64,000 bases of DNA, from assembly GCF_020564935.1 (NCBI RefSeq), contig NZ_JAJCXB010000009.1, positions 119,207 to 183,206 of the forward strand. Reading direction: 5' to 3'. Shown here one piece after another: positions 33,751-42,143 of the stretch. Numbering within the stretch: position 1 is the first letter of the stretch; every line of letters starts with the position of its first letter. Source of the DNA: Streptomyces pinistramenti. Lineage in GTDB: Bacteria; Actinomycetota; Actinomycetes; Streptomycetales; Streptomycetaceae. The notes beneath the pieces are model-generated. The model saw only the letters and a program-made list of their open reading frames with translations. It searched no databases and had not been told where the DNA came from. A program made the translations under genes and the position numbers.

Positions 33751-34653
33751 CTACAACTCCTCGGTGACGTAACTCCGCAGCCAGGTCCGGAACTCCGGGC
33801 CCAGGTCCTCACGTTCGCATGCCAGTCTGACAATGGCACGGAGGTAATCGCTACGGTCGCCGGTGTCATAGCGGCGGCCCTTGAAGACGACGCCGTGCAC
33901 GGGCCCGCCCAGGGACGGGTCGGCGGCCAGTGCCTGGAGCGCGTCGGTCAGCTGGATCTCGCCGCCGCGGCCGGGGTCGGTCGTACGCAGCACGTCGAAG
34001 ACGGCCGGGTCCAGGACGTAGCGGCCGATGATGGCGAGGTTGGAGGGGGCTTCGGAGACGGCGGGCTTCTCGACCAGGTCGGAGACCACGACCAGGTCGT
34101 CGTCGCCGGTGGGGGTCGCGGCGGCGCAGCCGTAGAGATGGATCTGCGCCGGGTCGACCTCCATGAGGGCGATGACGGAGCCGCCGTGCTCTTCCTGCAC
34201 CTCGACCATGCGCTGGAGCAGCGGGTCGCGCGGGTCGATGAGGTCGTCGCCGAGGAGCACGGCGAAGGGCTGGTCGCCGACGTGCGGGGCGGCGCACAGG
34301 ACGGCGTGGCCGAGGCCCCTGGGGTCGCCCTGCCTGACGTAGTGCATGGTGGCGAGGTCGCTGGATTCCTGGACCTTGGCGAGGCGGGACTCGTCGCCCT
34401 TGCGGTGCAGGGCCTCTTCCAGTTCGTAGTTGCGGTCGAAGTGGTCTTCCAGCGGGCGCTTGTTGCGGCCGGTGACCATGAGGACGTCGGAGAGTCCGGC
34501 GGCGGCCGCCTCTTCCACCACGTACTGGATGGCGGGCTTGTCGACGACCGGCAGCATCTCCTTGGGTGTGGCCTTGGTGGCAGGGAGAAAGCGGGTGCCG
34601 AGGCCGGCTGCCGGGATGACAGCCTTGCTGATCCGAGTATGCGATGGAGTCAT
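33751..34653 (-). CDS. galU: UTP-glucose-1-phosphate uridylyltransferase
   Basis: A 300-residue GalU with the nucleotide-binding PAAGLGTRFLPATKATPKEM and a lysine in VVDKPAIQYVVEEA. Later motifs are GLGHAVLCA, LLGDDLI, VEKP and KGRRYDTGD. It makes UDP-glucose for cell-wall polymers and trehalose. First gene of the leftward series leading through glp and moaC to sepX, and divergent from the 5-FTHF cyclo-ligase gene, the same order as in mycobacteria. A normal-length, well-conserved housekeeping gene. Confidence 0.96.
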   Translation of the reverse strand: MTPSHTRISKAVIPAAGLGTRFLPATKATPKEMLPVVDKPAIQYVVEEAAAAGLSDVLMVTGRNKRPLEDHFDRNYELEEALHRKGDESRLAKVQESSDLATMHYVRQGDPRGLGHAVLCAAPHVGDQPFAVLLGDDLIDPRDPLLQRMVEVQEEHGGSVIALMEVDPAQIHLYGCAAATPTGDDDLVVVSDLVEKPAVSEAPSNLAIIGRYVLDPAVFDVLRTTDPGRGGEIQLTDALQALAADPSLGGPVHGVVFKGRRYDTGDRSDYLRAIVRLACEREDLGPEFRTWLRSYVTEEL

Positions 34654-34734
34654 GCGCAGAACGATAACCGGCTCATTGGTAAAGACCATCAGTGTCCGGT
34701 GAATACTGCCTGAGAGCGGGAGCAAGGCCACACG

Positions 34735-35328
34735 GTGAGCACAGACCACGATAGGAAACACAGGTTGCGGCGGCGTCTCCTGGAGGTGAGGGGCGCATTG
34801 CCGGACGATGGCGCGGCGGTGGCAGGTGCCGGGCTCGCGGACCGCGCGCTGGGCCTGCCGGAGCTGGCGGGCGCGGGCACGGTCGCCGCGTATGTGTCGG
34901 TGGGGCGCGAGCCGTCCACCCGCGCGCTGCTCGACCGGCTGCGGGACGCCGGGAGGCGGGTGCTGCTGCCGGTCCTGCTGCCCGACAACGATCTGGACTG
35001 GGCCGTGTACGAGGGGGCGGCCGGTCTGGTGAAGGCCGGGCGGGGGCTGCTGGAGCCGGCCGGTCCGCGGCTCGGCCCGGCGGCGGTGACCGAGGCGGAC
35101 GTGGTGCTGCTGCCGGGCCTGGCGGTGGACCGGCACGGGATGCGTCTCGGGCGCGGGGGCGGCTCGTACGACCGGGTGCTGGAGCGGCTGGAGCGGGCCG
35201 CGGTGCATCCGGTCCGGGTGGTGCTGCTGTACGGCGGCGAGGTGCTGGACGAGGTCCCGGCGGAGCCGCACGACCGGCCGGTGGACGCGGCGGTGACGCC
35301 GACGGATGTGTACCGGTTCATGACGTAG
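34735..35328 (+). CDS. 5-formyltetrahydrofolate cyclo-ligase
   Basis: A 197-residue protein (GTG start, weak upstream purines). N-terminal helix KHRLRRRLLEVRGALP carries basic residues that bind ATP. The substrate/ATP site has LPGLAVDRHGMRLGRGGGSYDR, the family signature. It converts 5-formyl-THF to 5,10-methenyl-THF in one-carbon metabolism. Divergent from galU with an 81-base gap, a conserved actinobacterial pair. A strong terminator follows at 35481. Confidence 0.93.
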   Translation: MSTDHDRKHRLRRRLLEVRGALPDDGAAVAGAGLADRALGLPELAGAGTVAAYVSVGREPSTRALLDRLRDAGRRVLLPVLLPDNDLDWAVYEGAAGLVKAGRGLLEPAGPRLGPAAVTEADVVLLPGLAVDRHGMRLGRGGGSYDRVLERLERAAVHPVRVVLLYGGEVLDEVPAEPHDRPVDAAVTPTDVYRFMT

Positions 35329-35480
35329 GGGCGCACCGGTTCATGGCGTAGCTGCGTCCGGGGGCGGTACACGACCGGCGCGGTGCGGCGGTCGTTGCGG
35401 GGCGCTTCGTCGATACGCCGCGTGACGACGGATCGGCGAACCGGCGGCGAGATTGGCCGGAATCCGATGGCCGGAAAACG

Positions 35481-35521
35481 GCCCGGCCTCCCTCCGTCGC
35501 AGGGACGGAGGGAGGCCGGGC
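35481..35521. terminator. Strong bidirectional terminator
   Basis: Perfect 18-base arms at 35481-35498 and 35504-35521, five-base loop, between two convergent genes (folate cyclo-ligase and penicillin-acylase-like). Confidence 0.9.
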
Positions 35522-35536
35522 GGGGCCGCTACGGGG

Positions 35537-38254
35537 TCACGGCGTCAGCGTCAGGGTGTCCTTCGCGCCCTTCTTGACGGCGTCCTCGCCGAAGGCCCAG
35601 GGGAGCAGTTCACCCTTGGCCCACTTGTCGGTCTGGTCGTAGTAGTGGGCGTCGTAGGCGTGGCCGGAGGCGCCGGTGAGGTTGATCCAGCGGGACTTGT
35701 CGAGGTCGGCGAGGTTGACGACCATCCGCATGGAGGGCACCCAGGTGACGCCGTAGCCGCCGGCCGCGTTCCAGCCGGTGGCGTTGACCGCCGCCTCGCC
35801 GCCGCCGACGTTCCACGGGCCGCGGTTGAACAGGCCCTGGAGGATGCCGGGTCCGTCGGTGCCGAGGGTCTGGTTGTTCAGGAACATCTGGTGGAGGCGG
35901 CCCCAGCTCCAGTTGTCGATGTTCTTGCCGAGCTTGGCGGTCAGCTCGTAGCGGGCGTCCTTCATGGCGTGCGCGAGGAGCTGGTCGCGGTTCTTGTCGC
36001 CGGGGTGCCCCGGGCGGTCCTCGGTCTTCCACCAGGCGTTGGTGGGGTCGTCGAGGATCTTGCGGACCACCTCGTACCAGCGGTCGCCGCCGTCGGGCTG
36101 GGCGGTGTCACGGGCGCGCTCGCCGCATTCGCGCACCAGCTTTTCGCGGTCGTCGGCGGGGCCGGTCTCGTTCGCCGGGCGGACGTTGAGGCACTGGCCT
36201 TCGACGCGCAGTTCCTTGGGCATCTTGTTGCCGAAGGCGAGCTTGAGGAGGTTGCGCCAGACGCCGTTGAAGTAGGCGGCGGCCGCGGAGTCGGGCTCCT
36301 GGGTGAAGTCCCAGCCGTCCAGCAGCTGCTGGGCGTCGCGGACGTACTTGTCCTTGATGTCGATCTTCGTCAGGTAGGGCGTCAGCAGCCGGGCGATCTC
36401 GCTGCTGTTGTCCTGCTGGAAGCTCTGCATGTCGTCCGTGGAGACCTTGCCGCCGTCCTTGGTCTTCGACTGGATGAGGTCGTTGATCCGCTGGCTGCGG
36501 GCGCCGTAGCCCCAGTCCTTGGTGAGGAGGTAGGGGTACTTGTCCTGGTCGACGACGGCCTGGTTGGCGGTGACGATGTAGCCGCGGTCGGGGTTGTACT
36601 CCCAGGGCAGGGCCTTCTGCGGGATGTAGCCGGTCCAGAGGTACTTCTTGTCCCAGCCGGGCGCCGGGTAGGTGCCGTCACCCGCGCCGCGCACCGGGAT
36701 TTTGCCGGGCGCCTGGTAGCCGATGTTGCCCTTGGTGTCGGCGTAGATGAGGTTCTGGGACGGGACCTCGAAGTCGGCCGCGGCCTTGCGGAAGTCCGTC
36801 CAGTCCTTGGCGCGGTTCAGCTCGAAGACGGCGTCCATGGACTTGCCGGCATCGAGGGCGGTCCAGCGCAGCGAGATGGCGTAGCCGTCGCCGCGGTCGG
36901 GTGCGGCGTTGCCGACGGGCGCCGCCTTTCCGACGGTGGCCAGCTCGTCGTTGCGGTCGGAGACTATCGGCCCGTTGTTGGTGGAGCGGACGGTGATCTC
37001 GTGGCTCGCCCCGTCGGCGACCTTGATGGTCTCCTTGCGGGTGAGGAACGGCCGCTGCCTGCCGTCGAAGAGGTAGCCGTCGGCGTTGATCTTCTCCAGG
37101 TAGAGGTCGGAGACGTCGGCGCCGAGGTTGGTCATGCCCCAGGAGATGTCCTGGTTGTGGCCGATGACGACGCCGGGCATCCCGGAGAAGGTGTAGCCGG
37201 AGACGTCGTAGCCGCACTTGGGTCCAACGGTGCGGCAGTGCAGGCCCATCTGGTACCAGAGCGAGGGCATCTGGGGGGCGAGGTGCGGGTCGTTGGCGAG
37301 CAGCGGCTTGCCGGTGGTGGTGTGGTCACCGGAGACGACCCAGGAGTTGGAGCCGATGCCGCTGCCGTTGGGGCCGAGCAGGGCCGGGATCTCGTCGAGG
37401 CTCTTGGAGAGCGAGGAGAGCTGGGACCGGAGGCCCTGGGTGGCGCCGGTGCCGCCGCCGTTCTGGGTGGCGGGGGTGCTGCCCTTGGGGTCGAACTTCT
37501 TGGTGACCGGGTCGACCGCGCCGTCCTGGACTATCGGCTTGTTCCGCTTGTACGGGTATGCCGGGTACAGCTCGGCGATCTGCTTCTCGGTGAAGCGGCT
37601 GGTCATCAGGGAGCGGTCGATCTCTTCCTGCATGTTGCCGCGCAGGTCCCAGGCCATGGCCTTGAGCCAGGCCACCGAGTCGACAGGGGTCCACTTCTCC
37701 GGCGTGTAGTCGTTCTGGAAGTCCAGTGCCGCGTACTCCAGGGACAGCGCCGAACCCTTGTGGTCCTTGAGGTAGGAGTTGACACCGGCCGAGTACGCCT
37801 GGAGGTACTTCTTCGTGCTCGGCGACAGCTTGGTGTCGTATTCCTTCTGCGCGACCTCGTGCCACCCCAGGGTGCGCAGGAACGAGTCGGTCCTGACCTG
37901 GTCCTTGCCGAACATCTCGGAGAGCCGGCCGGACGTCATGTGCCGCCGGACGTCCATCTCCCAGAAGCGGTCCTGGGCCTGGACGTATCCCTGGGCGCGG
38001 AAGAGGTCCTCGTCGGTGTCGGCGTAGATCTGCGGAATGCCGTTGGCGTCGCGCTTGACCTCGACCGGGTCGGTCAGGCCCGCGAGTTTGAGCGAACCGG
38101 TGGTCTGCGGGAGCGAGGCGCGCACGGTGCTCACGCCCCAGAACGCGCCGAAGGCAACGCCCGCCACGAGCAGCAGCACGACCGTGATCGCGACGAGGCG
38201 GCCGCGCCGCCCCTTCTTCTTTTTGGGGGCCGGACCGGACTTGTTGGCGGGCAT
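35537..38254 (-). CDS. Secreted penicillin acylase family protein (Ntn hydrolase)
   Basis: A 905-residue S45-family enzyme. A basic cytoplasmic start (KKKKGRRGR) is followed by one hydrophobic helix at about residues 21-40 (LVAITVVLLLVAGVAFGAF), a signal sequence or anchor. The alpha-subunit region has DANGIPQIYADTDEDLFRAQGYVQAQDRFW. The autoprocessing site is GIGSNSWVVSGDHT near 313, where the new N-terminal serine is the nucleophile. The C-terminal part ends with substrate-pocket motifs such as GGEAAVNATGWNA. The family includes acylases for penicillins, aculeacin and quorum-sensing acyl-homoserine lactones; which amide is cut is not evident. Good ribosome-binding site (GAAGGACAG). Convergent with the folate gene. 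Confidence 0.92.
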   Translation of the reverse strand: MPANKSGPAPKKKKGRRGRLVAITVVLLLVAGVAFGAFWGVSTVRASLPQTTGSLKLAGLTDPVEVKRDANGIPQIYADTDEDLFRAQGYVQAQDRFWEMDVRRHMTSGRLSEMFGKDQVRTDSFLRTLGWHEVAQKEYDTKLSPSTKKYLQAYSAGVNSYLKDHKGSALSLEYAALDFQNDYTPEKWTPVDSVAWLKAMAWDLRGNMQEEIDRSLMTSRFTEKQIAELYPAYPYKRNKPIVQDGAVDPVTKKFDPKGSTPATQNGGGTGATQGLRSQLSSLSKSLDEIPALLGPNGSGIGSNSWVVSGDHTTTGKPLLANDPHLAPQMPSLWYQMGLHCRTVGPKCGYDVSGYTFSGMPGVVIGHNQDISWGMTNLGADVSDLYLEKINADGYLFDGRQRPFLTRKETIKVADGASHEITVRSTNNGPIVSDRNDELATVGKAAPVGNAAPDRGDGYAISLRWTALDAGKSMDAVFELNRAKDWTDFRKAAADFEVPSQNLIYADTKGNIGYQAPGKIPVRGAGDGTYPAPGWDKKYLWTGYIPQKALPWEYNPDRGYIVTANQAVVDQDKYPYLLTKDWGYGARSQRINDLIQSKTKDGGKVSTDDMQSFQQDNSSEIARLLTPYLTKIDIKDKYVRDAQQLLDGWDFTQEPDSAAAAYFNGVWRNLLKLAFGNKMPKELRVEGQCLNVRPANETGPADDREKLVRECGERARDTAQPDGGDRWYEVVRKILDDPTNAWWKTEDRPGHPGDKNRDQLLAHAMKDARYELTAKLGKNIDNWSWGRLHQMFLNNQTLGTDGPGILQGLFNRGPWNVGGGEAAVNATGWNAAGGYGVTWVPSMRMVVNLADLDKSRWINLTGASGHAYDAHYYDQTDKWAKGELLPWAFGEDAVKKGAKDTLTLTP

Positions 38255-38443
38255 CTCTGTCCTTCGAGGGGCAGGGTGGCAGTGCTGGAGCAACCATAGG
38301 CGCACGGCTCCGGCGACCCCTACGCGGAGTCACCACCGGCGCATCCGACATTCAAGCAATGGTAAATTGTTAGTCTCAGTAACTAGATACGGTAAGGAAA
38401 AGCCCTCACCCCGGCTCCGGCACGCGCGCGGAAGGACCAGCTC

Positions 38444-40006
38444 CTGACTGTCGACCATCTCAATCAACTCCTGCTGATCTGCTCGCTCGTACTGCTCGTC
38501 GCGGTCGCCGCGGTACGGCTCTCCTCGCGCAGCGGACTCCCCAGCCTGCTCATCTATCTGGGAATAGGCGTCGCCATAGGGCAGGACGGCCTCGGCGGCG
38601 TCGTCTTCGACAACGCCGAACTGACCCAACTCCTCGGCTACGCCGCCCTGGTCGTGATCCTGGCCGAGGGCGGCCTCGGCACGAAATGGAAAGAGATCAG
38701 ACCGGCGCTGCCCCGGGCGGCGCTGCTCTCGACGTTCGGCGTCGCGGTGAGCGTGGGGGTCACCGCGGCCGGAGCGCACTATCTCGCCGGTCTCGAATGG
38801 CGCCAGGCGCTGCTGATCGGCGCCGTGGTCTCCTCCACGGACGCCGCCGCGGTCTTCTCCGTGCTGCGCTCCGTGCCGCTGCCGGCCCGCCTGACCGGCG
38901 TCCTGGAAGCCGAATCCGGCTTCAACGACGCTCCGGTGGTCATCCTCGTCGTGGCGTTCTCCACGGCGGGACCGGTGGAGCACTGGTACGTCCTGCTCGG
39001 CGAGATCGCCCTGGAGCTGGCGATCGGCGCCGCCATCGGCCTGGCGGTCGGCTGGCTCGGCTCGTACGGCATGAAGCACGTGGCGCTGCCGGCGTCCGGC
39101 CTGTATCCGATCGCCGTGATGGCCATCGCGGTCGCGGCGTACGCGGCCGGTGCCCTGGCGCACGGCTCCGGCTTCCTCGCGGTCTATCTGGCCGCGGTGA
39201 TCCTGGGCAACGCCAAGCTGCCGCACTCCGCGGCGACCCGGGGCTTCGCCGAAGGGCTCGGCTGGATAGGTCAGATCGGCATGTTCGTGCTGCTCGGCCT
39301 GCTGGTGACGCCGCACAACCTGCTCGACGACATCGTGCCGGCGCTGGTGATCGGCATGATCCTGACGCTCGTGGCCCGGCCGACATCGGTGTTCCTGAGC
39401 CTGCTGCCGTTCCGGGTGCCCTGGCAGGAGAAGACGCTGCTGTCCTGGGCCGGGCTGCGCGGCGCGGTGCCCATCGTCCTGGCCACCATCCCTATGGTGG
39501 GCAAGGTCCCGGGCAGCGAACGCGTCTTCAACATCGTCTTCGTCCTCGTCGTCGTCTACACCCTCATCCAGGGCCCGACGCTGCCCTGGCTGGCCAGGCG
39601 GCTGCGGCTGGGCGACGACGAAGAGGCCGCCGACCTCGGGATCGAATCGGCGCCCCTGGAACGGCTGCGCGGCCATCTGCTGTCCACCTCGATCGGCCCG
39701 TCGTCCCGGATGCACGGCGTCGAGGTCGGCGAACTGCGGATGCCGGCCGGCGCCGCCGTCACCCTGGTCGTACGGGACGGTGCGAGCTTCGTGCCCGCGC
39801 CGGCGACGGTGCTGCGGCACGGCGACGAGCTGCTGGTGGTGGCCACGGACCCGGTGCGGGACACCGCGGAGAAGCGGCTGCAGGCGGTGTCGCAGGGCGG
39901 CAAGCTGGCCGGCTGGCTGGGCACCGGCGGGGCGGAACCCGCGGGCGTCCGGGCCCGCGCGTCCCGGAATGCCCGACGCCGCACGGCCCCCCGGGATGTG
40001 CGGTAA
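38444..40006 (+). CDS. CPA1/NhaP-type cation/proton antiporter with C-terminal TrkA-C domain
   Basis: A 520-residue protein with about 12 transmembrane segments from LNQLLLICSLVLLVAVAAV to VVYTLIQGPTLPWLA, containing GAVVSSTDAAAVFSVLRSV and ESGFNDAPVVIL, the antiporter core motifs. A soluble TrkA-C type tail follows (GVEVGELRMPAGAAVTLVVRD, LRHGDELLVVATD). No ATG, GTG or TTG start lies before the first helix; CTG 38444 is correctly spaced from GGAAGGAC and yields a natural N-terminus (TVDHLNQLLL). ATG 38654 would delete two helices. It probably exports Na+ or K+ for pH and salt balance. Confidence 0.88.
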   Translation: MTVDHLNQLLLICSLVLLVAVAAVRLSSRSGLPSLLIYLGIGVAIGQDGLGGVVFDNAELTQLLGYAALVVILAEGGLGTKWKEIRPALPRAALLSTFGVAVSVGVTAAGAHYLAGLEWRQALLIGAVVSSTDAAAVFSVLRSVPLPARLTGVLEAESGFNDAPVVILVVAFSTAGPVEHWYVLLGEIALELAIGAAIGLAVGWLGSYGMKHVALPASGLYPIAVMAIAVAAYAAGALAHGSGFLAVYLAAVILGNAKLPHSAATRGFAEGLGWIGQIGMFVLLGLLVTPHNLLDDIVPALVIGMILTLVARPTSVFLSLLPFRVPWQEKTLLSWAGLRGAVPIVLATIPMVGKVPGSERVFNIVFVLVVVYTLIQGPTLPWLARRLRLGDDEEAADLGIESAPLERLRGHLLSTSIGPSSRMHGVEVGELRMPAGAAVTLVVRDGASFVPAPATVLRHGDELLVVATDPVRDTAEKRLQAVSQGGKLAGWLGTGGAEPAGVRARASRNARRRTAPRDVR

Positions 40007-40033
40007 ATCTCCATCGGTCCCAAGGAAAACCCG

Positions 40034-40065
40034 CGTGAAGCCCTGGTCACCCCCAGGGCTTCACG
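40034..40065 (+). terminator. Terminator after the antiporter gene
   Basis: Perfect 13-base arms at 40034-40046 and 40053-40065, six-base loop, 28 bases downstream of the antiporter stop. Confidence 0.85.
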
Positions 40066-40286
40066 TATGTGGGCCTGTATCCTTCACATGGCACATCTAC
40101 GAACCCACTCTGCCTGAAGCAGAGCTGGCGCGACCGCTCGGCGGCCGCGGTCCCCTGCCCAGCGCAGCCACCCTCCCGGTGCGGACCACGCGGTATCACT
40201 CGGTCCCGCGCGAGAGGACAGCTCTCGGCGCGTTACCCGTGACGACCTCGCGGCTGCGCGCTACCAGGCAGCGGAAAGGCCCGGCC

Positions 40287-41630
40287 GTGGCATCCGCGGT
40301 CCAGGACTCCCGTCCCGGTTACGGACAACTGCTGCGCACCCCCGGTGCGTGGACCTTCCTCCTGCCCGGCTTTCTGGCCAGGCAGCCCTTCGCGATGCTG
40401 ACCATCGGCATCGTGCTGCTCGTCGAGCACACCACCGGCTCCTACGGCACCGCGGGCGCGGTGTCCGCCACGACCGGTGTCGCCATGGCCCTGTTCGCCC
40501 CGCAGAGCGGCAAGCTCGCCGACCGGTTCGGCCAGCGCGCGGTGCTGCTGCCCGGCGTCCTGGTGCATGTGGCCGGCGTCAGCGCGCTGATCAGCCTCGC
40601 GCTCGCGCACGCGCCCCTGTGGGCGCTGCTCGCCGTCGCCGTCCCCACGGGTGCGTCGACCCCGCAGGTCGGCCCGATGGTGCGGGCCCGCTGGGCGTCG
40701 CGGCTGGGCGGCAGCCCGCTGATGCCGACGGCCGCCGCCTTCGAGTCGGTCACCGACGAGTTCACCTTCGTCGTCGGCCCGGTGCTGGCCACCGCCCTGT
40801 GCACCGGGGTGCACCCGGCGGCCGGGCTGATCGCCGAGGCCGCCCTGACACTGGCCGGCGGCCTGCTCTTCGCCTCCCAGCGGCGCAGCCAGCCGCCGGT
40901 GCACCGGGCGCACGCCGACGGCGCACGGCCCGTCTCCGCGCTCTCGGTCCCCGGTGTCCGCGTCCTGATCGTGGCGTTCCTGGGCATCGGCGCCGTCTTC
41001 GGCGGCATGCAGGTCACGCTGACCGCCTTCACCCAGGACATCGGCCGCCCCGGCATCAACGGCGTCCTCTACGGCATCTTCGCGGCCGGCAACATGCTGG
41101 CCGGCATCGCCTGCGGCGCCATCGCCTGGAAGGTCGGCCCGCGCCGCCGGCTGCTGGTCGCCTACGGGCTGCTGGCGCTGGCCACCACCCCGCTGTGGGC
41201 GGTCACGGCGGTGCCGCTGCTCGGCGCCGTCGGCCTGGTCGTCGGGCTCTGCATCGCCCCGGCGCTGATCACCGGCTACACGCTCGTCGAGTCGCTGGTG
41301 CCCGCGGGCGCCCGCACCGAGGCGTTCACCTGGCTGACCGGTGCGGTCGCGCTGGGCCAGGCCGCCGCGGCCACCGCCGCGGGCCAGCTGGCCGACCGCT
41401 ACGCGCCGAGCACCGGCTTCCTGGTGCCGCTGGCCGGGACCGTGCTGGCGCTGACCGTGCTGCTGGTGCTCCGTGCCCACCTGCTGCCGCGTTCCACCGG
41501 CCGGATCGTGGCGCCCGCCACCGGGGAACCCGCTGCGGACGGCGGCCTCCGGGCGGCGGCAGGCGACGGTCCGTCCGAGGACGGCGCGGAGCGTGGGGTC
41601 GGTCACCGTACGACGGTCACAGTGGACTGA
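40287..41630 (+). CDS. MFS transporter
   Basis: A 447-residue protein with 12 predicted transmembrane segments. It has GKLADRFGQRAVLLPG in the first cytoplasmic loop (the MFS motif A pattern) and a matching basic loop WKVGPRRRLL in the second half. The closest general pattern is the YcaD/MFS1 drug-efflux type. GTG 40287 has GGAAAGG upstream; GTG 40239 is an alternative. The last 50 residues are hydrophilic. Substrate unknown. The 280 bases upstream hold the antiporter terminator and presumably its own promoter. Confidence 0.87.
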   Translation: MASAVQDSRPGYGQLLRTPGAWTFLLPGFLARQPFAMLTIGIVLLVEHTTGSYGTAGAVSATTGVAMALFAPQSGKLADRFGQRAVLLPGVLVHVAGVSALISLALAHAPLWALLAVAVPTGASTPQVGPMVRARWASRLGGSPLMPTAAAFESVTDEFTFVVGPVLATALCTGVHPAAGLIAEAALTLAGGLLFASQRRSQPPVHRAHADGARPVSALSVPGVRVLIVAFLGIGAVFGGMQVTLTAFTQDIGRPGINGVLYGIFAAGNMLAGIACGAIAWKVGPRRRLLVAYGLLALATTPLWAVTAVPLLGAVGLVVGLCIAPALITGYTLVESLVPAGARTEAFTWLTGAVALGQAAAATAAGQLADRYAPSTGFLVPLAGTVLALTVLLVLRAHLLPRSTGRIVAPATGEPAADGGLRAAAGDGPSEDGAERGVGHRTTVTVD

Positions 41631-41660
41631 CGCGCCGGAATACTGCACTATGGATCGTCG

Positions 41661-41687
41661 TTAGCACTCATCGAGTGAGAGTGCCAG
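41661..41687 (+). promoter_or_regulatory. CIRCE-like HrcA operator
   Basis: TTAGCACTC (41661-41669) matches the CIRCE left arm perfectly. A nine-base spacer follows, then GAGTGCCAG (41679-41687) against consensus GAGTGCTAA. Spacing is exactly the CIRCE spacing. It lies 12 bases before the GTG of the FmdB-family gene, overlapping the probable transcript start. HrcA repression and heat induction are expected. HrcA itself is not in this window. Confidence 0.75.
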
Positions 41688-41699
41688 GAGGAAGTCACA

Positions 41700-42056
41700 G
41701 TGCCGACCTACCAGTACCAGTGCACCGAGTGCGGCGAGGGCCACGAGGCGGTGCAGAAGTTCACCGACGACGCGCTCACCGAGTGCCCCAGCTGCAACGG
41801 ACGCCTCAAGAAGGTGTTCTCCGCGGTCGGCATCGTCTTCAAGGGATCCGGGTTCTACCGCAACGACAGCCGCGGCTCGTCGTCCAGCAGCAGCCCCGCG
41901 AAGTCCGGCTCCGCGACGGGCACTTCGGACGCGTCGTCGTCCTCGTCGGGTTCCGACGCGAAGTCGACGTCCTCGTCGTCCGACGCCAAGCCCGCGTCCT
42001 CCTCGACGTCCTCCAGCAGCACATCGGGCTCCAAGAGCAGCAGCTCGGCCGCCTGA
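41700..42056 (+). CDS. FmdB-family zinc ribbon protein, likely Ruc-type redox chaperone
   Basis: A 118-residue protein. The N-terminal zinc ribbon has two CxxC knuckles, CTEC at residues 8-11 and CPSC near 30. The second half is almost entirely serine with some Thr, Lys, Asp and Ala, certainly disordered. Mycobacterium tuberculosis Rv0991c (Ruc), a redox-regulated chaperone with the same zinc ribbon plus disordered tail, sits near 5-FTHF cyclo-ligase, galU, moeA, rimJ and mscL, as here. It starts at GTG 41700 with AGGAGG. A CIRCE-like element directly upstream adds to the match, since Rv0991c has been linked to HrcA control. Confidence 0.82.
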   Translation: MPTYQYQCTECGEGHEAVQKFTDDALTECPSCNGRLKKVFSAVGIVFKGSGFYRNDSRGSSSSSSPAKSGSATGTSDASSSSSGSDAKSTSSSSDAKPASSSTSSSSTSGSKSSSSAA

Positions 42057-42068
42057 CCCAGACACCTC

Positions 42069-42104
42069 CCGGACCCCGCCGTCGCAGCCGACGGCGGGGT
42101 CCGG
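42069..42104 (+). terminator. Terminator after the zinc ribbon gene
   Basis: Perfect 15-base arms at 42069-42083 and 42090-42104 with a six-base loop, 13 bases after the stop codon. It separates this gene from the MTA phosphorylase gene, which therefore needs its own promoter. Confidence 0.9.
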
Positions 42105-42130
42105 CGCGTCCGCCGGAGTGACCGCCCCGA

Positions 42131-42136
42131 TAGTGT
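42131..42136 (+). promoter_or_regulatory. -10 box of a probable leaderless promoter
   Basis: TAGTGT fits the TANNNT -10 and lies seven bases before ATG 42144, which would then be at or next to the transcript start. There is no ribosome-binding site before the ATG, and the terminator at 42069-42104 makes read-through unlikely. Leaderless mRNAs are frequent in Streptomyces. Confidence 0.5.
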
Positions 42137-42143
42137 GAACGGC

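Noticed and set aside
35453..38299. Plus-strand open frame of 948 codons opposite the penicillin-acylase-like gene
   Set aside because: Val/Gly/Leu/Asp-rich repeated composition typical of the antisense of a real gene; no motif.
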